Shown: piece after piece, positions 7,807-16,698 of the stretch
How positions within the stretch are numbered: the first letter of the stretch is position 1
Layout of the letters: each line of letters opens with the position of its first letter
NCBI GenBank assembly: GCA_964501785.1
Contig: CAZCUD010000002.1
Location: 333,267 to 397,266 of the forward strand
Origin: DATBSK01 sp964501785
Lineage (GTDB): Bacteria > Actinomycetota > Acidimicrobiia > IMCC26256 > PALSA-555
DNA length: 64,000 nt
Direction of reading: 5' to 3'
Notes under the pieces: model-generated
What the model was told of the DNA's origin: nothing
Seen by the model: the letters and a program-made list of their open reading frames with translations, nothing else
Databases searched by the model: none
Position numbers and translations under genes: made by a program

Positions 7807-8424
7807 ATGCCCGACCTCGCCGCGCTGCTCGACCCTGCTCGCACCGCGGTCGTGACCATGGAGCTGCAACGTGGCGTCGTCGGCGACCTCGCCTTCATGC
7901 CCGCGATCGCCGACGTCGTCGCCGCGGGTGACGTGATCCCGCACGCCGCAGCCGTGTTGGGCGCGGCGCGTCGCGCCGGAGCGAGCGTCGTGCACTGCAC
8001 GGCCGAATACCGACCCGGCCGCATCGGCGCGTCGACCAACGCACCGCTGCTGCGCTCGCTCGCGAAGGGTGATCCACACATGATCGCCGGCACACCGGAG
8101 GTCGAGCTCGTCCCCGACGTCGGTCCGGAGCCGGGCGACGTCATCAGCCCGCGGGCGCACGGGCTCACCCCGTTCCCCGGCACGCAGCTCGACCAGCTGC
8201 TCCGCAACCTGGACGTCCGCACGATCGTGGTCACGGGCGTCTCGCTCAACGTCGGTGTGCTCGGGCTCGTGATCGTCGCGTCCGACCTGGGATACGAGGT
8301 CGTCGTGGTGCGCGACGCCGTCGCCGCCATGCCGCCGGAGTACGGCGAGCAGGTGCTCACCAACTCGATCGCCGCGTTGGCGACGATCGTCGACTCGTCC
8401 GACGTCGTGGCAGTGTGGTCGTGA
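7807..8424 (+). CDS. Isochorismatase-like hydrolase fold protein lacking the catalytic triad
   Basis: A 205-residue Rossmann-like protein of the cysteine/isochorismatase hydrolase family: the strands AAVLGAARRAGASVVHCTAEYRP, PGTQLDQLLRNLDV and TIVVTGVSLNVGVLG are recognisable. The family Asp-Lys-Cys triad seems lost: the first-strand Asp is Glu (VVTMELQRG), the Lys region reads ISPRAHGLTPF, and the nucleophile position in TGVSLNVGV is Gly. A TAGATT hexamer at 7793-7798 may be a -10. Its stop overlaps the next ATG (TGATG, 8422-8426). It may be a non-hydrolytic binding protein or use different chemistry. Confidence 0.75.
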   Translation: MPDLAALLDPARTAVVTMELQRGVVGDLAFMPAIADVVAAGDVIPHAAAVLGAARRAGASVVHCTAEYRPGRIGASTNAPLLRSLAKGDPHMIAGTPEVELVPDVGPEPGDVISPRAHGLTPFPGTQLDQLLRNLDVRTIVVTGVSLNVGVLGLVIVASDLGYEVVVVRDAVAAMPPEYGEQVLTNSIAALATIVDSSDVVAVWS

Positions 8425-9215
8425 TGGTGCACGCGGCCGGCCTCGACTTCGACGGGCTGCTCGACGGGAAGGTCGCGCTGATCACGGGCGCGGCATCCGG
8501 TCAGGGTCGAGCGGCAGGCCTCCTGTTCGGCGCCCAGGGCGCACGAGTCGTGGTCGCCGACGTCAACGACGAGGGCTCCGCCGAGACCGTGAAGATGCTC
8601 GAGGAGCAAGGCTCGGAAGGCCTCGCCGTGCACGCCGACGTGTCGGTGCGCGCCGACGTCGACACCATGATCGACGCGGCCATGGACCGCTACGGCCGCC
8701 TGGACGTCCTCTACAACAACGCGGCCGTGCAGATGTCGGGCCGACTCGTCGAGTGCACCGAGGACGACTGGGACCTCACGATCGCGACGAACCTGTCCGC
8801 GATCTTCTGGGCGTGCCGAGCCGCGATCCCCCACATGCTCGCCGGCGAGGGCGGGAGCATCATCAACACCGCGTCGACGCTCGGGCTCATCGGCTCCGAG
8901 GGCTACGCGGCGTACGGTGCGGCGAAGGCCGGCCTCGTGCTCCTCACGAAGCAGATCGCGGTCGAGTACGGCCCCACCATCCGCGCCAACGTCATCGCCC
9001 CCGGCTCGATCGACACGCCGCGGTTCCGGAAGGTCCTCGAGAAGACGCCGGGCGCCGACCAGTTCGTGGACGGCCTCAAGAAGACGATCCCGGTCTCGCG
9101 ACTCGGCACCGCCGAGGACGTGGCGGCGATCGCGCTGTTCCTCGCGAGCGACATGAGCGCGTACGTCAGCGGTGCGATCCTCCCCGCCGACGGCGGGCTG
9201 GCGGTGTACCGATGA
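8424..9215 (+). CDS. Short-chain dehydrogenase/reductase
   Basis: Classical NAD(P)-dependent SDR of 263 residues. Cofactor loop TGAASGQG at about residues 21-28, NNA in LYNNAAVQ, and catalytic Tyr164/Lys168 in AAYGAAKAG. The acidic residue after the second strand (VVADVND) suggests NAD(H) preference. ATG 8424 is chosen over GTG 8415 because it overlaps the previous stop (TGATG). The ATGA overlap at 9212-9215 links it to the next SDR. Role: oxidation or reduction of a hydroxy/keto group, substrate unknown; context suggests a steroid or acyl-CoA alcohol. Confidence 0.9.
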   Translation: MVHAAGLDFDGLLDGKVALITGAASGQGRAAGLLFGAQGARVVVADVNDEGSAETVKMLEEQGSEGLAVHADVSVRADVDTMIDAAMDRYGRLDVLYNNAAVQMSGRLVECTEDDWDLTIATNLSAIFWACRAAIPHMLAGEGGSIINTASTLGLIGSEGYAAYGAAKAGLVLLTKQIAVEYGPTIRANVIAPGSIDTPRFRKVLEKTPGADQFVDGLKKTIPVSRLGTAEDVAAIALFLASDMSAYVSGAILPADGGLAVYR

Positions 9216-9976
9216 GCATCGACTGCGTCGCGATCGTGACGGGCGGGGCGTCGGGGCTCGGCGAGGCCGTCTCGCACCGGCTCGCGGCCGAGGGCGCCAC
9301 GGTGGTCGTCGCCGACACCGACGCCGGAGGCGCCGCGTCGGTCGCGGACGCGATCGTGGCGGGCGGCCACAACGCGGTCGCGGTCACCTGCGACGTGACC
9401 AAGGCATCGGACGTCGAAGCGATGGTCCGTGAAGCCGCGTCCCTCGGGCGCGTCGGGGTGCTGGTGCTGTCCGCCGCGGTCGAGAGCCTCGTGCCGCTCA
9501 CCGAGCTCGGCGACGACGACTGGCAGCACGTGCTCGACGTGAACCTCAAGGGGCCGTTCCTCTGCATGCGCGCGGCGATCCCGCACATGGTCGAGGGGGG
9601 CGGTGGCTCGGTCATCGCGATGGGCTCGACGCTGGGGCTCATCGTCGCGCCGGGCCACCCGGTGTACTGCGCGAGCAAGGGCGCGCTGCTCAACCTGTGC
9701 AAGCAGGCCGCGATCGAGCACGCACCCGACGGTGTGCGGGTCAACATGCTCGCTCCCTCCGCGACCGACACGGGCCTCTTCATGAAGTACTCCGAGCAGG
9801 CGCCCGATCCGGAAGCGCTCCGACGTCAGGTCGCGTCGAACGTCCCGATGCAACGGCTCGGCACCGGCGACGAGGTGTGCGACGCGGTCGTGTTCCTCGC
9901 CGGCGACCATTCGACGTACCTCAGTGGTGCCGTGCTCCCCCTCGACGGCGCGCTCGCCGCCCGCAGGACGGTCTGA
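9212..9976 (+). CDS. Short-chain dehydrogenase/reductase
   Basis: A second classical SDR (254 residues), clearly related to the preceding one: cofactor loop TGGASGLG at about residues 10-17, VVADTDAGG after strand 2 (NAD-type Asp), and catalytic Tyr152/Lys156 in VYCASKGA. Instead of the usual NNAG it has LVLSAAVESL, so the Asn that stabilises the central sheet is replaced. Its ATG overlaps the upstream stop. The tandem arrangement suggests successive or stereo-complementary oxidations in one pathway with the P450 upstream. Confidence 0.88.
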   Translation: MSIDCVAIVTGGASGLGEAVSHRLAAEGATVVVADTDAGGAASVADAIVAGGHNAVAVTCDVTKASDVEAMVREAASLGRVGVLVLSAAVESLVPLTELGDDDWQHVLDVNLKGPFLCMRAAIPHMVEGGGGSVIAMGSTLGLIVAPGHPVYCASKGALLNLCKQAAIEHAPDGVRVNMLAPSATDTGLFMKYSEQAPDPEALRRQVASNVPMQRLGTGDEVCDAVVFLAGDHSTYLSGAVLPLDGALAARRTV

Positions 9977-9978
9977 TC

Positions 9979-11043
9979 GTGCGAGCCGGGCTCCCCGTGC
10001 TCGACGCCGACGGCCACGTCGTCGAGCCGGCGACCGTCTTCGCCGACGTGATCCCGCCGGGGGCCGAGGTCTTCGACCTGCCCGCGACGACGCCGTACGA
10101 GATGTGCGGCGACCTCGAGCTGCTACGCGACCAGCTCGACCACGGGTTCGACGCGCCGTCGTACCTGCGCGCGATGGACGCCCAGGGGATCGACGCCGCG
10201 GTCCTGTACCCGTCGATGGGCCTGTTCGTGCCGTTCCTGCCCGAGCTCGACGCCGACGGATCGACCGTTGCGTGTCGCGCGTACAACGACTGGATCGCCG
10301 AGTACTGCGCCACCGACCGGACTCGTCTCGCTGCGGTCGGCGTCGTGCCACGCGACCCGCAGCGCGCAGTGGACGAGGCACGTCGCATCGCCGACCTCGG
10401 TCTCGTCGGCGTGCTCATGCGGCCGAACCACCTGGGCGGCGACTACCTCGACGCGACCTCGTGGGACGGCCTCTACCGCGCGCTCGAGGACACCGGCCTC
10501 GTCCTCGCAGTCCACGAGGCACTCGGCGTGCGCGCGGGCACCACGATCGGCAGCGACCGCTTCGACGGCTTCGCGGCCCGCCACACGTGCTCGCACCCAC
10601 TGGAGCAGATGACCGCTGCGGTGGCGCTGCTGCTCGGCGGCGTCCTGGAGCGCCATCCCGACTTGAGGGTGGCGTTCCTCGAGTCCGGGACCGGGTGGCT
10701 GCCCTACTGGTTGGCTCGCCTCGACGACCATCGTGAGTGGATGCACGAGACGGAGTGCGCCGGCCTGTCGCTCACACCCAGCGAGTACTTCACCCGGCAG
10801 TGCACGATCTCCTCGGACCCCGAGGACACGCTCGCCGCGTTCACGATCTCGCAAGTTGGCGCCGACCACGTGATGTGGGCGAGCGACTTCCCCCACCCCG
10901 ACGCGGAGTTCCCCGGCGCCGTCGACGAGTTCCTCGAGGCGATCCCCGACGTCGACGACACCGATCGTCGCGCGGTCCTCTGGGAGACGCCCCTTCGCTT
11001 CTACCGCCTCGAGGACCGCTTCGCGACACCCACGTCCGCTTGA
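9979..11043 (+). CDS. Amidohydrolase-2 (ACMSD-like) family metal-dependent hydrolase
   Basis: A 354-residue TIM-barrel protein beginning two bases after the SDR stop at GTG 9979. It starts with LDADGHVVEP, the family's DxDxH-type beginning, continues with AVLYPSMGLFVP and a His on a later strand (LAVHEALG), and has the C-terminal metal/catalytic Asp in WASDFPHPDAEFP and the marker FLESGTGWLPYWLARLDDH. Members of this family decarboxylate or hydrolyse aromatic and beta-keto acids with a divalent metal. It is the last gene of the P450 operon and converges on the lipase-like gene at 11061. Confidence 0.88.
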   Translation: MRAGLPVLDADGHVVEPATVFADVIPPGAEVFDLPATTPYEMCGDLELLRDQLDHGFDAPSYLRAMDAQGIDAAVLYPSMGLFVPFLPELDADGSTVACRAYNDWIAEYCATDRTRLAAVGVVPRDPQRAVDEARRIADLGLVGVLMRPNHLGGDYLDATSWDGLYRALEDTGLVLAVHEALGVRAGTTIGSDRFDGFAARHTCSHPLEQMTAAVALLLGGVLERHPDLRVAFLESGTGWLPYWLARLDDHREWMHETECAGLSLTPSEYFTRQCTISSDPEDTLAAFTISQVGADHVMWASDFPHPDAEFPGAVDEFLEAIPDVDDTDRRAVLWETPLRFYRLEDRFATPTSA

Positions 11044-11060
11044 CGCCGATCTGGGCGATC

Positions 11061-12071
11061 TCAGCCAACGGAGCGGCGCACCGCTTCTCGTACGTGGCGG
11101 ATGATGCGACGGTTGGCCAGCTCGTTGGCGTGGGAGCACGGTGAATCGTCGATCGCGGCAACGAGGCCGAACAACGAAGCGTGGCAGCGCGCGACGAAGG
11201 GTCGCACACCCGGGCTCGCGTCCGCGACCGCGGACGGCACGGCCACCGCGAAGTCGCCGGCCGAGAAGCTCTCCGAGAACCCGAACGGGCCGTCGACCCC
11301 CACCACGACGTCGGCCGCGATCGGCACCACCCGCACCGCGTCGCTCCACGGGGGCAGCGCGGCGAGCTCGGCCGAGTCGGGGATCATCCCCTGGACGGCC
11401 GCGGTCTCGGTGGCGCCGAGCAACCCGCAGAAGCTCCGCTGCGGAGCGCGGCGCGGCCGGAACGTGTCGGTCGGGCGCCGCGCCAGGTCGGTGCTGCACG
11501 CGCGCAGTGCGGTGTCGATGAGCTCGGCGGCGACGTCACCCGCGAAGCCCCCGCCGAACCCGAGCAGCTGCGCACCCTCGAACGGCGTGCCGATGGTCAC
11601 GACTCTGGCGATCGAGTCGGCGACCGGGCGACCGTCGACGACGGTCCCCTGCGCCTGGCGCGTCGCCAGCCCACCCATCGAGTGCGCGACGACGGTCACG
11701 GGCTCGTCGTGGACGCCGGCGAGGCAAGCGATCGCCTCGCCCAGCCGCGCGCCGATCGCCGGATCGGTCACCCACTCGAGCGAGCGCCGGGAGTAGTCGA
11801 AGGTGTAGGCCGCGGCGCCGTCGACGGCGTCGATCGCGTCGATCATGCTCGGGCGGTCGGCGAGCCGCCGCCGGAAGTCCGACGGTCCGCCGGCGAACCC
11901 GTGCACCAACAGCACCGGCGTGCCGGTGCGGGCCTGGGAGACGCGCCTCACGGCCGATCCGCACTCGGTCCGCCGCCGTGACGCCCCGTCGGAGGTGGCG
12001 TCGGCACCCACGACCGTGGTGGTCGAAGCGACGACGACCAGGAGCAAGCCGACGACGAGGCGCGACACCAT
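11061..12071 (-). CDS. Secreted alpha/beta-hydrolase (triacylglycerol lipase-like)
   Basis: A 336-residue exported hydrolase. ATG 12071 gives a signal peptide (MVSRLVVGLLLVVVASTTTV, cleavage probably near VGADA). The mature part has VLLVHGFAGGPSDF (oxyanion hole) and the nucleophile elbow VVAHSMGGLA with Ser at about residue 131, as in bacterial extracellular lipases/esterases. Several Cys (at about residues 37, 116 and in the C-terminal half) may form disulfides. It acts outside the membrane on an ester, possibly releasing fatty acids or sterols, but no partner gene is adjacent. Confidence 0.82.
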   Translation of the reverse strand: MVSRLVVGLLLVVVASTTTVVGADATSDGASRRRTECGSAVRRVSQARTGTPVLLVHGFAGGPSDFRRRLADRPSMIDAIDAVDGAAAYTFDYSRRSLEWVTDPAIGARLGEAIACLAGVHDEPVTVVAHSMGGLATRQAQGTVVDGRPVADSIARVVTIGTPFEGAQLLGFGGGFAGDVAAELIDTALRACSTDLARRPTDTFRPRRAPQRSFCGLLGATETAAVQGMIPDSAELAALPPWSDAVRVVPIAADVVVGVDGPFGFSESFSAGDFAVAVPSAVADASPGVRPFVARCHASLFGLVAAIDDSPCSHANELANRRIIRHVREAVRRSVG

Positions 12072-12187
12072 CCCGTCGACGGTACGCGCCGACGTCGCGT
12101 CCCCGGCGTCAAGGTCGAGGGTCGCTATCCTCCCGCCATCACCGCGGTCGGCCGCCGCGGTCCGGTCGCCCATGGGACGGACGTCGA

Positions 12188-14653
12188 ATGGCGAACGTCA
12201 GGACGAGCTCAGATGTCGGGACCGGGCCACGTCGCGCCTATCGCCTCGAGATCCTGCTCGTCAGCTTCGCAGGGCTGCTGCTCGAGATCGCGTACACGCG
12301 CATCATCTCGTTCAAGCTCTTCTACTACTACACGTACCTGATCATCGGGTTGTCGTTGCTCGGGATCGGCACCGGGGCGGTGATCGTCACCATCTCGAAG
12401 CGGATCGAGCGCGCATCGACCGACGCGGTGCTCTTCTGGAGCTTCTTGCTCGGCGCCGCGAGCGTGCTCGTCGGCTACGTCGTGATCGCGCTCACGTCAC
12501 TCGACACGCTCGCCATCTGGGAGTACGGCACCTTCGACTCGTTCTCCAACGTCGGGCTGCTGCTGCTCATCTGCTTGATGCTCTTCATGTCGTTCATCTC
12601 CGTCGGTGTCGTCGTCGCGACGCTGTTCGGTCGCCGCTCGGACGACATCGGTCGCCTCTACTTCGCCGATCTGCTCGGAGCCGGCATCGCGTGCGCGATC
12701 GTCGTCGCGCTGATCGGTTGGATCGGTCCACCGTCGACGATCATGCTCGCGGGGCTCGTGCTCGCCGGCGTGGCCCTGCGACTCGCCATCCTCGATCGCC
12801 CGAAGCTCGCGCCGGTCGCGGGTGGGCTCGCAGTGCTGCTCGTCGTCGCCGTCATCGTCCCGAGCGCGCTCCCGCGCCAACGCGAGGACGCACAGAAGGT
12901 CGAGATCACCGACGACAACGCGGTGTTCTCGGCGTGGAGCCCGATCTTCCGGGTCGACGTCGTCGAGGGCGCACCCGGGACCCGGATCCTCTACCACGAC
13001 GCGTTGCACGGCTCCGGGATCTACGAGTTCGACGGCGACGTGTCGGCGCTCGATCGCTTCGACACCGATCCTCGCCTCCTCCCGTTCGCAGCCCTGGGCC
13101 GCGGTCCTCGCGACGTGATGATCATCGGCGCCGCCGGAGGCAACGAGATCCTCGCTTCGCTGTACTTCGATGCCGATCACATCGAGGCGATCGAGCTCAA
13201 TCCCGTCACCTACGACCTCGTCACCGACGAGATGGCCGACTACTCGGGTCGTCTCGCCGAGCACCCGAAGGTCGACTACATCAACGGCGACGGTCGTTCG
13301 TACCTCGCCCGAGCGGACGGCCGGTACGACCTGATCTGGTATCCCGCCCCGGACAGCTACTCGGCCGCGAACAACGCGGCCGCCGGCGCCTTCGTGCTCT
13401 CCGAGAGCTACCTCTACACGCGGGAGCAGATCGAGAAGAGCCTCGACCACCTGACCGACGACGGCATCCTCGCGGTGCAGTTCGGCGAGTTCTCCTACGA
13501 CGACAAACCCAATCGCACCGCCCGCTACGTCACGACCGCACGCGAAGCGCTCGCGGAGCTCGGCATCGACGACCCGGCGCGACACATCGTCGTGGCGAGC
13601 TCACCGCTCGGCCTGTTCGGCAACATCTCGACGATCCTCGTGAAGCGCACACCGTTCACCGACGACGAGGTCTCCGGGTTCGTCGGCGGTCTCGACGACA
13701 TCGAGGAGTCACGGCTGCGGTGGGCACCGGGTGAGGGTGAGCGGCTCGCCGCCGACGCCCTCGGCAGCAACACCGTCGTCGAGCAGGTCGCGAGCCGGTC
13801 GGACGAGGAGCTCCAGCAGTTCTACGAGGAGTATCCCGACGAGATCGGCCCGATCAGCGACGATGCACCGTTCTTCTGGCACTTCAACTCGTTCGACGAC
13901 GTCATCGCGAGCTTCACCGAACCGATCGACCGCACCGACTTCGAGGACTCCGTCGGCGAGCGCGTGCTGCTCCTGCTCCTCGCGGTCGCGATCTTGTTCG
14001 CGGCGGTGTTCCTGCTCCTGCCGTTCGTCACGATCCGCGACACGTGGCGCAAGCTGCCGCACAAGCGCCGGTCGGCGTTGTACTTCGCGTGCCTCGGCTT
14101 CGGGTTCATCTTCTTCGAGATCACCCTCATCCAGCGCCTCACGCTGTTCCTCGGATACCCCACGTACTCGTTGACCGTGACGCTGATGTCGATCCTGATC
14201 TTCACCGGCATCGGCGCGCTGCTGAGCACGCGTTGGACGCACCGTCCCAAGCAGATCCTCCCGTGGCTGCTCGGCGCGATCGCGCTCCTGACCGTCTTCT
14301 ACGAGCTCGGCCTCACGCCGCTGACCGACGAGCTGCTCGGCCTCCCCCTCGCCGCTCGGGTGCCCATCACGTTCGTGCTCCTCGCACCGCTCGGGCTGTG
14401 CCTCGGCATGTTCATGCCGCTCGGCCTCGGCGCCGTCGCCGAGCTCACGGATCACAAGGCCGAGTACGTGGCCTGGGGATGGGCCGTGAACGGGTTCGCG
14501 TCCGTCGTCGGCGCCGTCCTCTCGACGATCCTGGCCATGAGCTTCGGTTTCCGCACCGTGATGATCGTCGCTCTCGTCATCTACGGGATCGCCGTGCTGA
14601 CGCTCTGGGGACTGCTCCCCTCGACTCGGCAGCCGGCCGCCGCCCCCGAGTAG
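12188..14653 (+). CDS. Membrane-embedded spermidine-synthase-like methyltransferase-fold protein
   Basis: An 821-residue fusion. About seven N-terminal transmembrane helices (residues 17-235) precede a soluble domain (about 240-590) with a SAM/decarboxy-SAM-binding fold: VMIIGAAGGNEIL at about 310-322 and acidic IEAIELNP after it, then YDLIWYPAPDS. Seven or so C-terminal helices follow (about 600-815), including CLGFGFIFFEITLIQRLTLFLGY. This architecture is known as the spermidine-synthase-like 'spermine/spermidine synthase with transporter-like TM' group, whose substrate is not established. ATG 12188 is chosen; the longer ORF upstream reads through the divergent promoter region. Confidence 0.8.
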   Translation: MANVRTSSDVGTGPRRAYRLEILLVSFAGLLLEIAYTRIISFKLFYYYTYLIIGLSLLGIGTGAVIVTISKRIERASTDAVLFWSFLLGAASVLVGYVVIALTSLDTLAIWEYGTFDSFSNVGLLLLICLMLFMSFISVGVVVATLFGRRSDDIGRLYFADLLGAGIACAIVVALIGWIGPPSTIMLAGLVLAGVALRLAILDRPKLAPVAGGLAVLLVVAVIVPSALPRQREDAQKVEITDDNAVFSAWSPIFRVDVVEGAPGTRILYHDALHGSGIYEFDGDVSALDRFDTDPRLLPFAALGRGPRDVMIIGAAGGNEILASLYFDADHIEAIELNPVTYDLVTDEMADYSGRLAEHPKVDYINGDGRSYLARADGRYDLIWYPAPDSYSAANNAAAGAFVLSESYLYTREQIEKSLDHLTDDGILAVQFGEFSYDDKPNRTARYVTTAREALAELGIDDPARHIVVASSPLGLFGNISTILVKRTPFTDDEVSGFVGGLDDIEESRLRWAPGEGERLAADALGSNTVVEQVASRSDEELQQFYEEYPDEIGPISDDAPFFWHFNSFDDVIASFTEPIDRTDFEDSVGERVLLLLLAVAILFAAVFLLLPFVTIRDTWRKLPHKRRSALYFACLGFGFIFFEITLIQRLTLFLGYPTYSLTVTLMSILIFTGIGALLSTRWTHRPKQILPWLLGAIALLTVFYELGLTPLTDELLGLPLAARVPITFVLLAPLGLCLGMFMPLGLGAVAELTDHKAEYVAWGWAVNGFASVVGAVLSTILAMSFGFRTVMIVALVIYGIAVLTLWGLLPSTRQPAAAPE

Positions 14654-14688
14654 TCACCGGCTGACGCTGCCGGCCTGCTGTCGGCGCC

Positions 14689-15777
14689 TCAGTCGTAGAC
14701 GACGTCGACAGGTTGCCCCAAGCGCGACGACTCGTAGGCCGCGAGCAGCGCGGCGAGCACGCGGCGCGCGTCCTTGCCGTCGAGCAACAGGTCGTCGGTC
14801 TTGCCGGTGAAGTGATCGATCGCATGCTGCGTCGACCGCTCGAAGCCTGCGGGCAGCGTGTCGTCCAGCGCGTGCAGCGCGCGAACCTCTCCCTCCCGGT
14901 ACACCTCCACCGACGGCTCCTGGATGCCGAACGCGCTGATCCGGTTGCAGCGCACGAACCCCTTCGTGCCGGTCAGCTCGACCCGCTCGTCGCCCGTGTA
15001 GTGCGAAGAGCGGAAGTAGGTGTCGGGCGCGAACGTGATGTCGAGCACTCCGCGCACACCGTTGACGTGCTCCCACACGAGCGTGGCCGGAGCGTCCATC
15101 GCGATGCCCGGCACGATCTCGGTCTCGCCGATCCAGCCGTAGATGCGCGCCACGTCGCCCAGGAGCCACATCGCGAGCGCGAGCTGGTGCCAACCGTGAT
15201 CGAACACGAGCAGTCCCATGCCGTCGCGCTGGGCCTGCTCGAAGATCCACTGGAAGCTCGACATCGGCACGTCCCAGCCGCCCCGACCGGTCGCCACGAT
15301 CTTCATGTGCAGGCCGGCCGGTTCGCCGATGTCGCCGGCGTCGAGCACCTCCTTGAGCGTGGCGAGCGGTGGGAAGAAGAGGTAGTCCTCGAGCACCCGC
15401 AGCACCGCGCCGTTCGCGTCCGCGCGCTCGAGCATTCGGTCGGCATCGTCGAGCGTGCGCGCGAGCGGCTTCTGGACCTGCACGTGGTAGCCGGCGTCGA
15501 GGACCTCGCACACGACGTCGGCATGCAGAGGTGTCGGCACGAGCACATCGACCACGTCGGCATCGATCGGGTGCAGCCGGTCGAACGACTCGGCCTGTCG
15601 CGCCTCGGGCCACACCGCTCCCCAGCGGGCCCGCCGGCCCGGATCGGGATCGCACAGCCCGACCACCTCCACGTCGTCACGGCCGACGTACGGCGGGAGC
15701 GCGAGCTCCGAGACGGTGCCGAGCCCGACGACCGCGATGCGCACGGGTCGGCCGGTGATGGGGACTGACGTGGGCAC
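14689..15777 (-). CDS. Gfo/Idh/MocA-family NAD(P)-dependent oxidoreductase
   Basis: A 362-residue protein starting at GTG 15777. The N-terminal Rossmann domain has VVGLGTVSE (about residues 15-23) and VVGLCDPDPGRR; the EKP motif appears as QKPLA (about 102), where Gln replaces the usual Glu. The C-terminal alpha/beta domain contains DHGWHQLALAMWLLG with the family's catalytic/metal His. Proteins of this family oxidise or reduce sugars, inositols and related alcohols. Convergent with the gene ending at 14653. It may pair with the EamA transporter upstream on the same strand, 19 bp away. Confidence 0.87.
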   Translation of the reverse strand: MPTSVPITGRPVRIAVVGLGTVSELALPPYVGRDDVEVVGLCDPDPGRRARWGAVWPEARQAESFDRLHPIDADVVDVLVPTPLHADVVCEVLDAGYHVQVQKPLARTLDDADRMLERADANGAVLRVLEDYLFFPPLATLKEVLDAGDIGEPAGLHMKIVATGRGGWDVPMSSFQWIFEQAQRDGMGLLVFDHGWHQLALAMWLLGDVARIYGWIGETEIVPGIAMDAPATLVWEHVNGVRGVLDITFAPDTYFRSSHYTGDERVELTGTKGFVRCNRISAFGIQEPSVEVYREGEVRALHALDDTLPAGFERSTQHAIDHFTGKTDDLLLDGKDARRVLAALLAAYESSRLGQPVDVVYD

Positions 15778-15796
15778 GGCGGGAGTATGGCGCGCG

Positions 15797-16627
15797 TCAG
15801 CCGACCGCGATCAGCACCAGTCCGACCAGCGCGACACCGAGACCGACGACCTGGAGGCGGGCGACCGATTCGTGGAGCAGCCCCCAGGCCCAGCCGACGG
15901 TGAAGGCAGGCCCGAGCGCGGCGATCGGCGCGACGAGCGACGCGAGACCCTCGCGGACCGCGACGAGCAACAGGACCGTCGCGAGCACGTCGAGCGCGCC
16001 GGCCGCGGCGGCGATCCTCAGCTCCCGCCGCGCGAGCACGAGGCTCGTCGTGGTGACCGCCAACACGATCATCACGAGGGTGACTGCGGCGGCGCGTCCG
16101 GTGAGGACCGGCCAGAAGCCCGAGTCACCGCTCGTCTCGGCGTAGAACACGAAGGAGGTCCCGAAGAAGACGCCGCTCACCAGCGCGAACCCGAGCGCGC
16201 GCACGGCGCCACCCGTCTCGGTGTCGTTCTCGTGGGCGATCAGACCGCCCGCGACGATGGCGAGCGCGACGCCGATGAGCGCGACGGTGGACGGGTCCTC
16301 CCCGGTCGCCAGCCCCCAGCCCACCGGGATGCACGCGGCGACGACGGCGGTGATCGGCGCGACGATGCCCATGCGCCCGAGCGAGAGGCCCTGGTAGAGC
16401 GCGCCGAGCCCGATGACGTTGAGCGCGCCGGCCGCCGCGCCGAGCCCGAGGTCACGGCCGGTCGGTGAGCCCGTGAACGCGAGCGCGGCGACCACTGCAC
16501 CACAGATGGCGACGGTCTGAGCGATCCCGAGGACGGCGACGGTCGGGGCGCGGCGCGACGCGAGTCCACCGAAGAAGTCGCCCGACCCGAAGCACGCGGC
16601 GACGATGACGCCGATGAAGACGGCCAC
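15797..16627 (-). CDS. EamA/DMT-superfamily transporter
   Basis: A 276-residue integral membrane protein from GTG 16627 with ten predicted helices arranged as two EamA repeats (about residues 3-125 and 140-276). The first starts VFIGVIVAACFGSGDFFGGLASRR and the second begins near RALGFALVSGVFFGTSFVFYAETSG. EamA transporters export small metabolites or take up nucleotides and amino acids; substrate unknown. It is upstream of the Gfo/Idh gene with 19 bp between them, likely one transcript. Confidence 0.85.
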   Translation of the reverse strand: MAVFIGVIVAACFGSGDFFGGLASRRAPTVAVLGIAQTVAICGAVVAALAFTGSPTGRDLGLGAAAGALNVIGLGALYQGLSLGRMGIVAPITAVVAACIPVGWGLATGEDPSTVALIGVALAIVAGGLIAHENDTETGGAVRALGFALVSGVFFGTSFVFYAETSGDSGFWPVLTGRAAAVTLVMIVLAVTTTSLVLARRELRIAAAAGALDVLATVLLLVAVREGLASLVAPIAALGPAFTVGWAWGLLHESVARLQVVGLGVALVGLVLIAVG

Positions 16628-16698
16628 GAGGCGGGCAGCCTAGGAGTTGGATCCCGGCGCGGTCGGACCTCCGGGAGCACGCGGTGTCGCGCTCCGCG

